Notes: generated from the letters alone by a model not told the origin. A stretch of DNA of 64,000 nt from Duganella sp. CF458 (GCF_900113115.1 NZ_FOOF01000015.1:1-64000); one strand, 5' to 3'. Counted from the first letter of the stretch, positions 34,006 through 43,941 are shown. Program-made: numbers and translations.

Positions 34006-34890
34006 ATGTACCAGCAACATTTTGGCCTGCACCAGGCCCCTTTCGGCATTACGCCGAACCCGGCTTTTTTCTATAGCGGGAATACGCGCGGCGAGATCCT
34101 GTCCGCCCTGCTCTACGCTGTCACCCAAGGCGAAGGCATCGTCAAAGTGACCGGCGAAGTTGGCTGCGGCAAGACCATGCTGTGCCGTATGCTCGCGGCG
34201 CGCCTGCCGCGCGGCGTGGATGTCCTGTACCTGGTCAATCCTACCCTTGGCCCGCAGGAAGTGCTGCATGCCATTGCGGCCGAACTGGGGCTGGATACCA
34301 ACGGGCGCCGCTCCGATGAAGTGTTGCGCGCTTTGCACGCGGAGCTGATCGCGCGCCATGCCGCCGCCCACCGCGTGGTGCTGCTGGTTGAAGAAGCGCA
34401 GGCCATGCCGCTCGAGACGCTGGAAGCGATACGGCTCCTGACCAACCTCGAAACCGCCAGCAGCAAGCTGCTGCAGATCGTGCTGTTCGGCCAACCGGAA
34501 CTGGATGAGCACCTGGCGCTGCCGCGCATGCGACAACTGCGCGAACGCATCACGCATAGCTTCAAGGTGCCGCCGATGCCGCGCGACCAGATTCCCTATT
34601 TCCTGTCGCACCGCCTGCGCGCCGCCGGCTATCAAGGCCCGGAACTGTTCAGCCGTGGTGCAGTGAAGCTGATCGCCCGCGGCTCGCAGGGCATCGTCAG
34701 GCGCATCAATGTGCTGGCCGACAAATCGCTGATGGCGGCTTACGCCGAGGATTTACCCTATGTAAATTCTTACCACGTGCGCCAGGCGATTGAAGATAGC
34801 CGTTATTCGTGCGCGGCAATTCCGGGCAATCGCAGTATGATCGTTTTCGATAAACTCCTGGCAACTTGCTTCAGGCGACGAACGACATGA
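34006..34890 (+). CDS. Second ExeA-like ATPase (MshM paralogue)
   Basis: A 294-residue AAA ATPase paralogous to mshM of the opposite operon. It shares the start (MYQQHFGLHQAPFGITPNPAFFYSG), the Walker A motif GEVGCGKTMLCRM, Walker B RVVLLVEEAQAMP and LFGQPELDEHL. Unlike mshM it has no C-terminal membrane helix. The ATG at 34006 is chosen from homology of the N-terminus although no clear ribosome binding site precedes it; a GTG at 33955 is open in frame. It is the first gene of the second pilus-like operon, with its stop overlapping the next start as ATGA. Confidence 0.88.
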   Translation: MYQQHFGLHQAPFGITPNPAFFYSGNTRGEILSALLYAVTQGEGIVKVTGEVGCGKTMLCRMLAARLPRGVDVLYLVNPTLGPQEVLHAIAAELGLDTNGRRSDEVLRALHAELIARHAAAHRVVLLVEEAQAMPLETLEAIRLLTNLETASSKLLQIVLFGQPELDEHLALPRMRQLRERITHSFKVPPMPRDQIPYFLSHRLRAAGYQGPELFSRGAVKLIARGSQGIVRRINVLADKSLMAAYAEDLPYVNSYHVRQAIEDSRYSCAAIPGNRSMIVFDKLLATCFRRRTT

Positions 34891-36713
34891 AGAACCTTGC
34901 GGCTTCCCTGTTATGCGTCCTGCTTGCGGCTTGCGCAGCGCCGAAACTTCCCCTGTCGCCAAACCACGTGGCCGAACCTGAGGCAGTGGCTGGTGCGATT
35001 CCGGAACCGGTGCAGCAGAGCGCCGCATTGCCGCCGCCCCGCCCCGCCGCGCGGCAGGAAACCTATAGCGTATCGGTGCACCGCGTGCCGGTGCAATCGG
35101 TATTGTTCGCGCTGGCGCGCGATGCCGGGCTGAATGTCGACGTGCATCCCGCGTTGGAAGGAACGGTGACGCTGAATGCGCTCGACCAGACCTTGCCGCA
35201 GTTGTTGGCGCGCATCGGCAAGCAGGTTGATATGCGCTACGAGCTGCAGGGCAAGAACCTCGTCGTACTGCCGGACCTGCCCTACTGGAATCACTACAAG
35301 GTCGATTACGTCAATATCGCGCGCAGCACCAATAGCAGCGTCAACATCGCGACGCAGATCTCCACCACTGGCGGCTCCGCGTACAACAGCGGCGGAACAC
35401 CGGCCAATCCGGTGCCGGCGGCCGGCAGCGCGCTTGGCAACGGCGGCAACAATAATTCGACGACTTCCGTCGCCAATCGCTCGGATAATAATTTCTGGTA
35501 CAGCCTGGAGAAAAACGTCCGCGACATGCTGCGGCCCACCACCTTGAATGACCAGCTCACCGATCCACTGGCGCAGATGCGCGAGCAGGCCAGTGCGATG
35601 GTGCAGCAGATGCAGGCTGGCAGCGGGGCCGGCGCGGCGCCCGAGGCCAACTATCCCGGCGCGCAGGCCGCCGCGGCGCAAGCTCGCGCACCGGTTGGCG
35701 GACTCGCGGCGAATACGGCGTTCGGATCCGGCGGCGCTGCGCAAGCGCGCAACTCCCCTTCCGTGATCGCCAATCCGGAAGGCGGCCTGCTGTCGGTGCG
35801 CGCCACAAGCCGGCAGCATGAGAAGGTGCAGGAATTCCTCGACATCATCATGTCTACCGCCAAGCGGCAAGTGCTGATCGAAGCGACCATCATTGAAGTC
35901 AAACTGAGCGACCAGTACCAGCAAGGCATCAACTGGGCGCGCATCAACGGCAACGGCAAGCTGGGACAAGGACAGGTCGGCACCACGCCACTGCCTTCCG
36001 GTGTGGCGCCGAAAGGTTCGGCCGGAATGTTCATCTTCGACTATGCCAACCCGACCACACGCTTCGGCAACATCACCGCCACCATCCAGCTGCTGGAATC
36101 GTTCGGCAAAGTGAAGGTGCTGAGCAGCCCCAAGATCAGCGTGCTGAATAACCAGACAGCCTTGCTGAAGGTGGTCGACAACAGCATCTTTTTTACGCTG
36201 AAGGTCACGCCTGCGGTGCTGACATCGACCGGCACCATTGCCACACCGGCGACCTATGAGTCCAAGGTGGAGACCGTGCCCGTCGGCTTCGTCATGAGCG
36301 TGACGCCGCAGATCTCGGCGGAGGATGAAGTGACGCTGAACGTGCGGCCCACCATCACCCGGATCGTCGACTACGTTGAGGACCCCAATCCCGAGCTGAG
36401 CAAACAGAACGTCAAGAGCCGCGTGCCGGTCATCCAGGCGCGCGAAATGGAGTCCATCCTGAAGGTCCAGAGCGGCCAGGTCGCTGTCATGGGCGGCTTG
36501 ATGCAGGATTCGGTCGACAACAAAAAGGACAGCATTCCATTGATTGGCTCGGTGCCGGTGCTTGGCCAACTGTTCTCATACCGGAATGAGACGGCCAGCA
36601 AAACGGAGCTCGTGATCTTCCTGCGGCCGGTGGTGGTGAAGGACGCCAGCCTGGCCGGCGATTATCGCAACTATCGCTATCTCATGCCCACGCGGCCGGC
36701 GGGGGAACTATGA
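34887..36713 (+). CDS. Second secretin (MshL paralogue), lipoprotein
   Basis: A 608-residue secretin. The ATG at 34887 overlaps the previous stop and begins a lipoprotein signal peptide with lipobox LLAACAAP. The N-terminal secretin domain reads SVSVHRVPVQSVLFALARDAGLNVDVHPALEGTVTLN. A long Ala/Gly/Asn-rich insert occupies about residues 160-290. The secretin core has EGGLLSVRATSRQHEKVQEFLDI, VLSSPKISVLNNQTALLKVVD, PVGFVMSVTPQIS and IPLIGSVPVLGQLFSYR, with KTELVIFLRPVVV. It forms the outer-membrane channel of the second system and overlaps the TPR gene by 4 bases. Confidence 0.92.
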   Translation: MKNLAASLLCVLLAACAAPKLPLSPNHVAEPEAVAGAIPEPVQQSAALPPPRPAARQETYSVSVHRVPVQSVLFALARDAGLNVDVHPALEGTVTLNALDQTLPQLLARIGKQVDMRYELQGKNLVVLPDLPYWNHYKVDYVNIARSTNSSVNIATQISTTGGSAYNSGGTPANPVPAAGSALGNGGNNNSTTSVANRSDNNFWYSLEKNVRDMLRPTTLNDQLTDPLAQMREQASAMVQQMQAGSGAGAAPEANYPGAQAAAAQARAPVGGLAANTAFGSGGAAQARNSPSVIANPEGGLLSVRATSRQHEKVQEFLDIIMSTAKRQVLIEATIIEVKLSDQYQQGINWARINGNGKLGQGQVGTTPLPSGVAPKGSAGMFIFDYANPTTRFGNITATIQLLESFGKVKVLSSPKISVLNNQTALLKVVDNSIFFTLKVTPAVLTSTGTIATPATYESKVETVPVGFVMSVTPQISAEDEVTLNVRPTITRIVDYVEDPNPELSKQNVKSRVPVIQAREMESILKVQSGQVAVMGGLMQDSVDNKKDSIPLIGSVPVLGQLFSYRNETASKTELVIFLRPVVVKDASLAGDYRNYRYLMPTRPAGEL

Positions 36714-38314
36714 GCTTGCTCATGCAGGCCTTGCGCAAGGCCGAACGCGCCCGTGCGCAAAATGGAAACGATGCGGAGCATGAATACACGCCGGAGCAGC
36801 CGCCTTTTGGCGCCGAGGCCGTGCCCTCGCCTCCGCCAATGGAAGGCGGCCCGGCGTTTGCCGGCATGCCGGATGCCTGGCGGCTCGAACCACTCGCTGC
36901 GGAACCGCCGGTCGTCGCTGCGCAGGAGGCCGCGCATGATCCGGTGCCGCCGCAGGCGCGCCATGAACCGGCGCGCTCGCCACCGCCTGTATCAGGGACT
37001 TACAAGCAGACTGGCGCTGCACCGGTTGCCGACACCGCGCGGCGTCCGGGACTGCAACGGGCACTCGCCTCGTCACAACGTCGGCTTGTGATATTGGCGG
37101 GAACGCTGGCTGCCTTGCTCGCGGTGTTTGCTTTTATCTATTGGCGTGCCGTGTCGGCTCCCGGGGCCGGTGCGCAGCTGCCCATGGTTCCGATGCCCGC
37201 GCCCGGATCGCATCAGGTGGCGCAAGCCGGCACGCAACAAGGAGCACCGATACCGGTGACGCCTTATGTCACGCCGCTTGGCGCCGACCCGGGCCTGCCG
37301 GCAGCGGCGGAAGGCGGCGCGGCCGGCGCAGCTGACGCCGGCGTCGGCGCCCCTGCCGCGGGTGCGGCGGGCTTCGCCGGGGCCAACGGTACGGCGGGAA
37401 CATTCGGTGCGGGAGCTGCTCCGGCGGCCGCCGCGGTGGGCGCAAGAGCCCCGGCATCGCAGCCACATGTCGACGTGACGATCCCCACCCCCGAGCAACT
37501 GGCCGCCATCACCGATCCGGCAATCCGCGCAGAAGCCATGCGCGACGCTGCGGAACGTGCGGCAAGGCAGGTGCGCGCGGAGGGCGCGGCGCAAACTCAC
37601 GCGCCAGCACTACAGCCATCGCCGCCCCCTGCGCCGGCCCCTGTCGTTCCGCATGCCAAGCGCGAAGAAGGCGCGCCTGCGCTGAAAACCGCAATGGGGG
37701 AAACAGGTAACATCCAGTTTGTGCGCAGCACGGCGTCACTCCAGGTCGCGCCGGCCGTACAGAATGGCTACGCCGCCCTGAAGTCCGGCGACCTGGCCAC
37801 CGCACAGCAACAATACGAGCTCGCCCTGCTGCAAGACCCCAACAACCGCGACGCCCTGCTTGGCGCCGCCGCCGTAGCACTACGCGAGCAGGACACCCGG
37901 CAGGCATCCAGCAACTACCTGCGTCTGCTGGAACTTGACCCGAACGATCCCGATGCCCTGGCCGGCCTGGCCGAGCTACGCCCAGGCGACCCGCAGGCCA
38001 GCGAAGTCAGGCTGCGCGGCCTGGCGCGCCAGCACCCCGACTCCGGGCCCGTGCAATTCGCGCTCGGCAACCTGTTCGCCCGCCAGGGCCGCTGGCCGGA
38101 AGCCCAGCAAAGCTACTTCCGCGCCTTCAGCGCCATGCCGGACAATGCCGATTACGCCTTCAACCTGGGCGTCGGGCTTGACCGCATGAACCAGCCGCGC
38201 CTGGCGCAAACCTATTACCGCCGCGCGCTGGAACTGGCGCAAGCCGGCCCGCCGACTTTCGATATCGACGCCGTCCGCAAGCGATTACAAGTCCTCGAAA
38301 CGCCGCCCCGATAA
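36710..38314 (+). CDS. TPR protein of the second pilus-like system (MshN-like)
   Basis: A 534-residue protein with a MshN-type start (MSLLMQALRKAERARAQNG), a proline-rich stretch, and a membrane helix near residues 123-146 (RRLVILAGTLAALLAVFAFIYW). A very long Ala/Gly/Pro-rich linker follows (about residues 150-330), then C-terminal TPRs such as NGYAALKSGDLATAQQQYELALLQDPNNRDALLG, VQFALGNLFARQGRWPEAQQSYFRAF and ADYAFNLGVGLDRMNQPRLAQTYYRRAL. It is about 180 residues longer than MshN of the first operon, mainly in the linker. It overlaps the secretin gene by 4 bases. Confidence 0.88.
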   Translation: MSLLMQALRKAERARAQNGNDAEHEYTPEQPPFGAEAVPSPPPMEGGPAFAGMPDAWRLEPLAAEPPVVAAQEAAHDPVPPQARHEPARSPPPVSGTYKQTGAAPVADTARRPGLQRALASSQRRLVILAGTLAALLAVFAFIYWRAVSAPGAGAQLPMVPMPAPGSHQVAQAGTQQGAPIPVTPYVTPLGADPGLPAAAEGGAAGAADAGVGAPAAGAAGFAGANGTAGTFGAGAAPAAAAVGARAPASQPHVDVTIPTPEQLAAITDPAIRAEAMRDAAERAARQVRAEGAAQTHAPALQPSPPPAPAPVVPHAKREEGAPALKTAMGETGNIQFVRSTASLQVAPAVQNGYAALKSGDLATAQQQYELALLQDPNNRDALLGAAAVALREQDTRQASSNYLRLLELDPNDPDALAGLAELRPGDPQASEVRLRGLARQHPDSGPVQFALGNLFARQGRWPEAQQSYFRAFSAMPDNADYAFNLGVGLDRMNQPRLAQTYYRRALELAQAGPPTFDIDAVRKRLQVLETPPR

Positions 38315-38320
38315 AGCACA

Positions 38321-40015
38321 ATGGCCGACACGCAGAAAATCCCGCTCGGCAAACTGCTGATCCAGAAAGGCGTCATCAGCCAAGACCAGCTCCGGATCGC
38401 ACTGACCGAGCAAACCCGCAACAGCGAGCCCTTGGGCAAGTTGTTGATTGCGCTCGGTTTCGTGACGGAAGCGACGATGCGCGAGGCGCTCAGCGAAAAA
38501 CTCAATACCCGCTCGGCCGACCTGAAAAGCCTGGTGGTCGATGCCATCGCGCTCAAGTTGATTCCCAAGGAGGTGGCCAAGCGCTATCGCGTCTTCCCCA
38601 TCGTGTACGAGCGCGCCACCGATGAACTGGTGCTGGCCATGTCCGACACCACCAATATTGTGGCGATGGACCAGATCAGCGCCATGCTGGTCAAAGGCAT
38701 TGCATTGGTGCCGCTGCTGGTCAACGATTCCGACATTGCCTATGCGATTGACCATTATTACGGTTTCGAGCTGTCGATCGACGGCATCCTGCACGAAATC
38801 GAAACCGGCGAGGTGACGCTGGACGCCGCCTCCGACGAGTACAGCCAGCCCATGGTGCGCCTGATCGACGCCCTGCTGGCCGATGCGGTGCAAAACAGTG
38901 CATCCGACATCCACTTCGAGCCTGAGCACAGCTTCCTGCGCGTGCGCTACCGCATCGACGGCATCCTGCGCCAGATCCGCAGCCTGCACCGCTCGTACTG
39001 GCCCGCCATGGCGGTGCGGCTCAAGGTGATCAGCCAGATGAACATCGCCGAGACCCGCGCGCCGCAGGATGGGCGCATCTCGATCCAGTTTTCCGGCCGC
39101 CAGATCGATTTCCGCGCCAGCAGCCAGCCCACCACCCACGGCGAGAACATCGTGCTGCGCGTGCTGGACCGGCAGAAAGGCATCGTCCCACTGGAGAAGC
39201 TTGGACTGGCCGAACATGAACTCGACGTACTGAAGCTGATGATCGCCCGGCCGGATGGACTGATCCTGGTCACCGGCCCCACCGGCAGCGGCAAGACCAC
39301 GACCCTGTATTCGATCCTGAACCACATCAACACCGAGTCCGTGAACATCATGACGATGGAGGACCCGGTCGAATACCCGATGCACCAGATCCGCCAGACT
39401 TCCGTCAACGAATCGGCCAAGCTGGGATTCGCGGACGGTATCCGCTCCATGATGCGGCAAGACCCGGATGTGATCCTGGTCGGCGAGATCCGCGACAAGG
39501 AGACCGCCGACATGGCGCTGGCAGCGGCCATGACCGGGCACCAGGTCTATTCCACGCTGCACACCAACTCCGCGGTCGGCGCCATCCCGCGCCTGCTCGA
39601 TCTCGGCGTGGTGGCCGACGTGCTGGCCGGGAACATCATCGGCATCATCGCCCAGCGGCTGGTACGAAAGCTATGCCCCCACTGCCGGCAAGCCGTCGAG
39701 GCCGACGAACTGGAACGGCGCCTGCTTGGACTTCCAGCCGAGCACCCGCCAGCGACAATTTTCCGCGCCGGCGCTTGCGACCGCTGCGCGCACCAGGGCT
39801 ACAAGGGACGCATGGCCATCATGGAACTGCTGCGCATGACCGGCGAGTTCGACGAAATGGTGGCGCGCCGCGCACCGGCGAGGGAATTGCGCAATGCCGC
39901 CCGCGCCGCCGGCTTGCGCTCCCTGGTCGACGACGGCGTACGCCGCGTGATGGAAGGCATGACCACGCTGGACGAGGTTTCGCGCGTGGTCGACCTCACC
40001 GACAGGTTGAGCTGA
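38321..40015 (+). CDS. Second assembly ATPase (GspE/MshE-like)
   Basis: A 564-residue GspE/PulE family ATPase. The N-terminal MshEN-like domain (IPLGKLLIQKGVISQDQLRIALTEQTRNSEPLGKLLIAL) suggests possible c-di-GMP binding as in MshE. Walker A is GPTGSGKTTTLYS, followed by MEDPVEYPM, VILVGEIRDKETADMALAAAMTGH and the zinc tetracysteine CPHCRQ and CDRCAHQG. It lies 6 bases downstream of the TPR gene and 1 base upstream of the platform gene. Confidence 0.93.
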   Translation: MADTQKIPLGKLLIQKGVISQDQLRIALTEQTRNSEPLGKLLIALGFVTEATMREALSEKLNTRSADLKSLVVDAIALKLIPKEVAKRYRVFPIVYERATDELVLAMSDTTNIVAMDQISAMLVKGIALVPLLVNDSDIAYAIDHYYGFELSIDGILHEIETGEVTLDAASDEYSQPMVRLIDALLADAVQNSASDIHFEPEHSFLRVRYRIDGILRQIRSLHRSYWPAMAVRLKVISQMNIAETRAPQDGRISIQFSGRQIDFRASSQPTTHGENIVLRVLDRQKGIVPLEKLGLAEHELDVLKLMIARPDGLILVTGPTGSGKTTTLYSILNHINTESVNIMTMEDPVEYPMHQIRQTSVNESAKLGFADGIRSMMRQDPDVILVGEIRDKETADMALAAAMTGHQVYSTLHTNSAVGAIPRLLDLGVVADVLAGNIIGIIAQRLVRKLCPHCRQAVEADELERRLLGLPAEHPPATIFRAGACDRCAHQGYKGRMAIMELLRMTGEFDEMVARRAPARELRNAARAAGLRSLVDDGVRRVMEGMTTLDEVSRVVDLTDRLS

Positions 40016-40016
40016 C

Positions 40017-41213
40017 ATGCCACAGTTCATCTACCGCGCCATGGACGCCAACGGGGCCATCGTACCGGGAAATATGGACGCGCATAACGTGCCCGACCTC
40101 GAACTGCGGCTGCAGCGCATGGCACTGGACCTGATCGACTACCGCGAAACGCGCCAGCGCAAGCTGCGCATCGGCGGCCAGCGCGTCACACGGCGCGACC
40201 TGATCAACTTCTGCTTCCACCTGGAGCAAATGAGCAGCGCCGGCGTGCCGATGCTGGACGGCTTGCGCGACCTGCGCGACGGGGCAGACAACCTGCGGCT
40301 GCGCGAGATCATCACGGACCTGGTGGAAAAGATCGAAGGCGGGCTGCAGCTTTCCAGCGCGCTGGCCTCCTATCCGGAAGTTTTCGACCAAAGCTTTACC
40401 AGCCTGGTTCGCGCGGGGGAACAAAGCGGCAAGGTCAACGAGGTTTTCCGCGATCTTGCCGAGAACCTCAAATGGCAGGACGAACTGGCAGCACAGGCGC
40501 GCAAGGCCGTCACCTACCCCGCCTTCGTGCTGGTGATCGTGGGTGGGGTGATGTTCTTCCTGATGATCTACCTGGTGCCGCAGCTCACCGCCTTCATCAA
40601 GAACATGGGCCAGGAATTGCCGCTCCATACGCGCGCCCTGATCGCGCTGTCGGATATCTTCATCCACTACTGGTATCTGCTGCTGGCCGCGCCCGTGCTG
40701 GCGTGGCAGCTCCTGCGCTGGCAGCTGCGGCGCAACGAACGTACCGCTTTCGCCTTCGACCGCCTGATGCTGCGCGCCGTGCCGGTGCTGCATAAGCTGA
40801 TCATGGCCCGCTTCGCGACCTATTTCGCGCTGATGTATGCCGCCGGCATTCCAGTCCTCGATTGCATCCGCCTGTCGGAAGGCATTGCCGGCAACCGCGT
40901 GGTGGCCGCGGCCATGCGCCGCGCCCGTGAGCTGATTTCGGAAGGCCATACCGTTGCCGCGGCCTTCAAGCAGGTCGAGCTGTTTCCACCGCTGGTCGTG
41001 CGCATGCTGCGGGTTGGCGAATCGACCGGGGCGCTCGATGCCACGCTGCGCAACGTGGCCTACTTCTACAACCGCGAAGTGCGCGAAAGGATCGAGCGCA
41101 TGCAATCGATGATCGAGCCGGCGATGACCGTGATCCTTGGCATCGTACTGGGATGGATCATGTTGTCCGTGCTCGGGCCGATTTACGACACCATCAGTTC
41201 AATCAGGATCTGA
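40017..41213 (+). CDS. Second platform protein (GspF family)
   Basis: A 398-residue T2SSF-domain inner-membrane protein with two tandem domains: FHLEQMSSAGVPMLDGLRDLRDG and SLVRAGEQSGKVNEVFRDLAENL, then ATYFALMYAAGIPVLDCIRLSEG and MLRVGESTGALDATLRNVAYFYN. Membrane segments are FVLVIVGGVMFFLMIYLVPQL, YWYLLLAAPVLAWQLL and the C-terminal PAMTVILGIVLGWIMLSVLGPIY. It is tightly packed: 1 base after the ATPase gene and 3 bases before the next gene. Confidence 0.93.
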   Translation: MPQFIYRAMDANGAIVPGNMDAHNVPDLELRLQRMALDLIDYRETRQRKLRIGGQRVTRRDLINFCFHLEQMSSAGVPMLDGLRDLRDGADNLRLREIITDLVEKIEGGLQLSSALASYPEVFDQSFTSLVRAGEQSGKVNEVFRDLAENLKWQDELAAQARKAVTYPAFVLVIVGGVMFFLMIYLVPQLTAFIKNMGQELPLHTRALIALSDIFIHYWYLLLAAPVLAWQLLRWQLRRNERTAFAFDRLMLRAVPVLHKLIMARFATYFALMYAAGIPVLDCIRLSEGIAGNRVVAAAMRRARELISEGHTVAAAFKQVELFPPLVVRMLRVGESTGALDATLRNVAYFYNREVRERIERMQSMIEPAMTVILGIVLGWIMLSVLGPIYDTISSIRI

Positions 41214-41216
41214 GCC

Positions 41217-42764
41217 ATGACCCGCAAACTCCTCCTGCACCTGACCGGCGAGCGGCTTTGCTGCTGGCTTTGGGAGCGCGGCAGCCTCGGAACGGGACCA
41301 TGTTTCGACCACACGCCGCATGGCCTGGCGCAATTTGCCGGCTGGCTGGACGGCCGCGAAGACGTACCGGCCCTGATGCTGGCCGACCTCGTGGAAGAGG
41401 ACTTCCAGCGCCTTTTGCTGCCCCATGTGGCCGGGCGTGCCGGCTTGGCAATGCGCGACCGGCGCCTGGCGCAAACATGGCGCGATACGGCACTCCGCTG
41501 CGCGCACTTGCAGGGCCGCGAAGACGAGGGCCGGCGCGACGATATCGTGCTGTTCTCGGCCTTGACCAATCCGGCCGTCCTGGCGCCCTGGCTCGATACG
41601 CTGGAAAGCCAGCGCATGCCTCTCGCGGCGCTGTACACGCCCGCCCTTCTCAGCGGCGCCTTGCTGCCGGAAGAGGCGCGACGCGAGCCGCATCTGCTAC
41701 TGGTGACACAACACAGCAGCGGCATCCGGCAGACCTATTTCCAGCACGGCAAGGTGCGCTTTTCGCGGCTGGCGCAGGCGGCGGCCAGTGCCGAACAGGA
41801 GGCCGAACGCACCCGCCAGTTCCTGGTCGGCGCACACCTGCTCACGCGCGACCTTCCGCTACAGGTGCTGGCATTGCTGCCGCTGGCGCGCATTGCCTCG
41901 CCGGCGGCGGCGGCCAACATCGCGCCGCTGCTCGACTGGCGTGTCATGCCATTGGAGGAAGCCGCGGCACGGCAAAGGCTGGCGGCATCCGACAATCCGG
42001 ATCAATTGTTCCTGGGACTGGCGGCGCGCACCGCCCCGGCCAGCCATTATCCGCTCGGAGCGCGCCAGCGCTATTACAGCCTATGGCGCGCACGCAAATC
42101 GTTGTATGCGTCAAGCGCGGTCATTGCGGCTTGCTGCCTGTTGTGGGCCGGTTCGAATATTGTCGGTTTCTCGCTGGCGCGCAGCCATACCGGGCAATTG
42201 CGGCAGGAGACGCATGGATACTCGGCCGAGTACAAGAGCAGCATGTCGAGCATGCCGCCGGCCGTCGACAAGACCTCCAATATGAAGGCCGCCGTGCAGA
42301 TCGCGCAGATGGTGGCGCGCCAGGGTCCGTGGCCGCAGACGGTCCTGTCCATCCTGAGCGAAGCACTGGAGCGCTCGCCGCAAATCCGCCTTACGCAACT
42401 CGATTGGCGGGCCAATGCGCCGGGGGCGGTGCCGGTGGCAGCCAGCACTGCCTTTCCCGGCGCCGCGCCCACGCCGGCGCTGGTAGCGCCGCAATCGTCG
42501 ATGCTGATCGGGATTCCCAAGGCGCCGCCACAGCAGATGCGGCTGCAGGCGGAAGTCCTGGTGGAGCAGGATGACTACCGCAGCGTGCTGCTTAGCATGA
42601 ACCGCTTTGCGCAGGAGCTGGCGCGCACCCCGGGCATGGTGGTGGAGATCGAACAGCTGCCCTTCGATATCAGGCCCAACGTCAAGCTCAGCGGCAAGGC
42701 CGGTTCGCCCGCCGGCTTGGGCGAGCGGTCGAAATTCACTTTGAATCTCAGGTGGACGCCATGA
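41217..42764 (+). CDS. GspL/PilM-like inner-membrane protein of the second system
   Basis: A 515-residue protein with a cytoplasmic N-terminal part of about 290 residues (start MTRKLLLHLTGERLCCWLWERG), one membrane helix near residues 294-318 (SLYASSAVIAACCLLWAGSNIVG) and a periplasmic PilN-like domain. The size and one-helix layout are those of GspL or a fused PilM-PilN. Actin-fold phosphate motifs are not obvious, so the assignment rests mainly on architecture and position. It overlaps the following GspM-like gene by 13 bases. Confidence 0.7.
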   Translation: MTRKLLLHLTGERLCCWLWERGSLGTGPCFDHTPHGLAQFAGWLDGREDVPALMLADLVEEDFQRLLLPHVAGRAGLAMRDRRLAQTWRDTALRCAHLQGREDEGRRDDIVLFSALTNPAVLAPWLDTLESQRMPLAALYTPALLSGALLPEEARREPHLLLVTQHSSGIRQTYFQHGKVRFSRLAQAAASAEQEAERTRQFLVGAHLLTRDLPLQVLALLPLARIASPAAAANIAPLLDWRVMPLEEAAARQRLAASDNPDQLFLGLAARTAPASHYPLGARQRYYSLWRARKSLYASSAVIAACCLLWAGSNIVGFSLARSHTGQLRQETHGYSAEYKSSMSSMPPAVDKTSNMKAAVQIAQMVARQGPWPQTVLSILSEALERSPQIRLTQLDWRANAPGAVPVAASTAFPGAAPTPALVAPQSSMLIGIPKAPPQQMRLQAEVLVEQDDYRSVLLSMNRFAQELARTPGMVVEIEQLPFDIRPNVKLSGKAGSPAGLGERSKFTLNLRWTP

Positions 42765-43387
42765 TACTGTTCCGCGAGTTTTCGCTCCTGCGCAATGCGC
42801 TGTTGGTGTTCCTCGCCACCTTGGCGGTGTCGCTGGCCGCCGTGTTTGCCAGCTCGTGGCATTTGAAGCGGGCGCATTTCGAGGAGGCTGCAGCCTTGCT
42901 TGAGCGCGATGGTGCGCGCTTGCGGCTGGCCCACGCCGAGACGGAGAAGGAAGAGATCCGGCGATACCAGCCGCAGTTCGTCGAGTTGCGCCGCCGTGGG
43001 ATGGTGGGGCCTGAGCGGCGGCTGGATTGGGTGGAGGCGATCCGGCAGATACAGGAGCAGCGGCGCTTGCTGCCTTTGACTTACGAGATCGAGGTCCAGC
43101 AGCCATACCGGCTGGAGACCGCTTTGCCGACGGGCGATTACGCCCTGCTTGGCAGCCGGATGGCCTTGCATATGGACTTGCTGCACGAACTGGATTTGCT
43201 GAACTTCCTTGCCGACCTGAGGGTGGCAGGGACTTTTGCGGTGCAGGATTGCGTGATCCGGCGTGCCGGCGGTGCCACCCCGGTGGCTGGTGTGCCGGCG
43301 CCGACCTTGAATGCCGACTGCACCTTGAACTGGCTCACCTTGACGCCGGTTGCCGCGCCGGCCGGGCCGATGCGAGGGGCGCTATGA
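42752..43387 (+). CDS. GspM/PilO-like inner-membrane protein of the second system
   Basis: A 211-residue protein with one N-terminal helix (LLRNALLVFLATLAVSLAAVFASSW), a coiled coil rich in Arg/Glu (EEAAALLERDGARLRLAHAETEKEEI) and a C-terminal periplasmic domain (YALLGSRMALHMDLLHELDLLNFLADLRVAGTFAVQDC). This is the layout of PilO and GspM. It overlaps the previous gene by 13 bases and the next by 4. Confidence 0.7.
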   Translation: MDAMILFREFSLLRNALLVFLATLAVSLAAVFASSWHLKRAHFEEAAALLERDGARLRLAHAETEKEEIRRYQPQFVELRRRGMVGPERRLDWVEAIRQIQEQRRLLPLTYEIEVQQPYRLETALPTGDYALLGSRMALHMDLLHELDLLNFLADLRVAGTFAVQDCVIRRAGGATPVAGVPAPTLNADCTLNWLTLTPVAAPAGPMRGAL

Positions 43388-43941
43388 GGTTCGCTGTGAG
43401 GGGCAGCCTGCCAGCGCTGCTGTTGCTGCTGGCGTCCCAGGCTGGCGCGCAGGGTTTCGTCAGCATGGGGAGGCTGTTCACCACCCAGGACGAACGGGCG
43501 CGTCTCGATGCGGCGCGTAACCTGGCCCAGCCGGCCGGCAGTGCGGCGCAGGGCGCTGGTGCGCATGGCGCAGTGCCGGGCCTTGTCGGCACCGGCGGTG
43601 CGCAGTCGCCGGGGATGGATGGTTCGGCGGGCTGTGCTCCCGGCGCAGCGCCGGGGTGTCCGCCGGCGGGAGCGCCGGCAGCGAGCGGCACGGTGGGCGG
43701 GGGCCGGGCGGAGGCGGAGGCGGCGGAGGCGGCGGCGAAGGAGGGACTTCGGCTAGGAGGCTTTATCCGCCGCAGCACTGGGCAGACGACGATCATCTTG
43801 AACGGCGAGGCGCAAGCCGCGCCGCCCGGCGGCGTGATGCGCGGCACGGTCACCGTGCAGGCCGACGGCCGCTCGGTGGTCCTCAAGCCGGGCCAACGCT
43901 ACGATCCGGCCACTGGAGAAGTGCATGAAGCGGCACGTTAG
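43384..43941 (+). CDS. Small exported protein of the second system (MshK/PilP-like position)
   Basis: A 185-residue exported protein. The ATG at 43384 overlaps the previous stop (ATGA) and starts a signal peptide, MRFAVRGSLPALLLLLASQAGA. A variable Ala/Gly/Pro-rich centre is followed by a short beta domain at the C-terminus (LGGFIRRSTGQTTIILNGEAQ). This resembles the HR-like end of MshK or PilP, which contacts the secretin. The assignment is by position and general layout only. Confidence 0.6.
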   Translation: MRFAVRGSLPALLLLLASQAGAQGFVSMGRLFTTQDERARLDAARNLAQPAGSAAQGAGAHGAVPGLVGTGGAQSPGMDGSAGCAPGAAPGCPPAGAPAASGTVGGGRAEAEAAEAAAKEGLRLGGFIRRSTGQTTIILNGEAQAAPPGGVMRGTVTVQADGRSVVLKPGQRYDPATGEVHEAAR

